DNA of 41,994 bases from CAYSDL01 sp964429875 (GTDB lineage Bacteria; Fidelibacterota; Marinisomatia; SCGC-AAA003-L08; D37C17): contig CAYSDL010000011.1 in the NCBI GenBank assembly GCA_964429875.1, forward strand, positions 1 to 41,994, read 5' to 3'. Under the pieces are notes generated by a model. That model had not been told where the DNA came from. It did no database searches and was given only the letters and a program-made list of their open reading frames with translations. Positions 41,521 through 41,994 of the stretch are shown in pieces. The position numbers and the translations under genes were made by a program. Numbering within the stretch: position 1 is the stretch's first letter; every line of letters starts with the position of its first letter.

Positions 41521-41994
41521 CTATTTAAGCAGTAAAACCTTTTTATAATCAGATTTAACATCTGTTAAGAGTTGTACAAAATAAAGTCCACTCGATAAAT
41601 TTTCTCCATTTATCATAACATGATGCGTTCCTTGTTGATACATACCTTGAACTACACGCTCTACAAGTCTTCCTTGGATATCGAGAACATTTAATTCAAC
41701 ATTCATAGCATTTGGAACACTAAATGTAATATTTGTAACAGGGTTAAATGGATTTGGATATGCATCACCAAGAGAAACCATTGTTGGGTGTGCTATATCT
41801 TCATCTTCAATGTTATCTAAAATAAAGATTTCATTGTTTACAAAGCCTGGAATTTCACAATTAATAGGATCTAAGTTACCTGTATCACTGTGATAAAGCA
41901 TTAATTTAGGTACATCTCCTTCATTTAAATACCCATAACTATATGCTTCTCCATCATTACCCATAGCAGGAACATCAATCATAGAGCCTGTCCA
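41521..41994 (-). CDS. C-terminal part of a T9SS-secreted protein (5' end outside window)
   Basis: The frame is open to the right edge (it reads W-T-G-S before M-I-D-V), so the gene continues beyond the window. Its last 85 or so residues are a T9SS type A sorting domain with A-Y-P-N-P-F-N-P, L-N-V-L-D-I-Q-G-R, N-L-S-S-G-L-Y-F and the ending K-K-V-L-L-L-K. The visible part upstream contains no identifiable catalytic domain. It ends 46 bases before the cysteine-rich repeat gene on the same strand. Confidence 0.88.
   Translation of the reverse strand, partial: WTGSMIDVPAMGNDGEAYSYGYLNEGDVPKLMLYHSDTGNLDPINCEIPGFVNNEIFILDNIEDEDIAHPTMVSLGDAYPNPFNPVTNITFSVPNAMNVELNVLDIQGRLVERVVQGMYQQGTHHVMINGENLSSGLYFVQLLTDVKSDYKKVLLLK

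Overview
The window is strongly AT-rich and gene-dense. It looks like the chromosome of an uncultivated marine bacterium of the FCB group. Several secreted proteins end in a type IX secretion (T9SS) type A sorting domain with the NYPNPFNP-type motif. They also carry dockerin-like calcium-binding modules, FG-GAP/VCBS blades and cysteine-rich D-C-N-G repeats. This mix, with the housekeeping genes and low GC, fits Candidatus Marinimicrobia (SAR406, Neomarinimicrobiota) best. That placement is inference. No mobile element, phage gene, CRISPR array or rRNA was seen.

Layout. (1) 64-10953: secreted proteins: a C25 gingipain-like protease, a translationally coupled pair (FG-GAP protein and five-haem cytochrome c), a DUF4442 hotdog protein, and on the plus strand a C10 streptopain-like protease. 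(2) 10995-21016, minus strand: a FecR-domain protein, two small unknown genes, the large-type SRP RNA, then dnaX-ybaB-recR-pgsA-pgpA-cinA and lexA-recA, mostly with start/stop overlaps. (3) 21033-29319, minus strand: tRNA-Arg(ACG), then a tightly overlapping run (SDR-like protein, DUF2878 membrane protein, START-like protein, glutathione peroxidase, TonB-dependent receptor, its small partner, a nucleotide pyrophosphatase/phosphodiesterase, rsmE, tadA) and tRNA-Ser(GGA). (4) 29417-31297: an alpha/beta hydrolase overlapping tail-to-tail with an L-2-hydroxyglutarate-dehydrogenase-like flavoprotein. (5) 31353-41994, minus strand: an envelope redox and surface-protein cluster.

The main discovery is in region 5. 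Three genes (31353-32927, 34628-35590, 35596-37098) each contain one in-frame TGA exactly where a thioredoxin fold has the first cysteine of CxxC, giving W-U-P-S-C, W-U-I-S-C and W-U-G-P-C. Downstream of each UGA is a candidate bacterial SECIS hairpin with G at loop position 1 or 2. Conventional gene calling would split each into two false ORFs. TGA is an ordinary stop elsewhere in the window, so these are best read as three exported selenoproteins: two T9SS cargo proteins and one lipoprotein. They lie with a small 13-cysteine membrane protein, a cytochrome c/C-type lectin/dockerin fusion, a TlpA-like thioredoxin and an outer-membrane barrel, suggesting a selenium-dependent thiol-redox system outside the inner membrane. 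The Sec insertion genes (selA, selB, selC, selD) are not in the window.

Other points worth attention: an A9 slippage site in dnaX at the end of domain III with stops in both shifted frames; loss of the DnaX zinc module; a tandem palindromic candidate LexA operator before lexA-recA; and a 302-bp near-identical sorting-domain segment shared by two of the selenoprotein genes.
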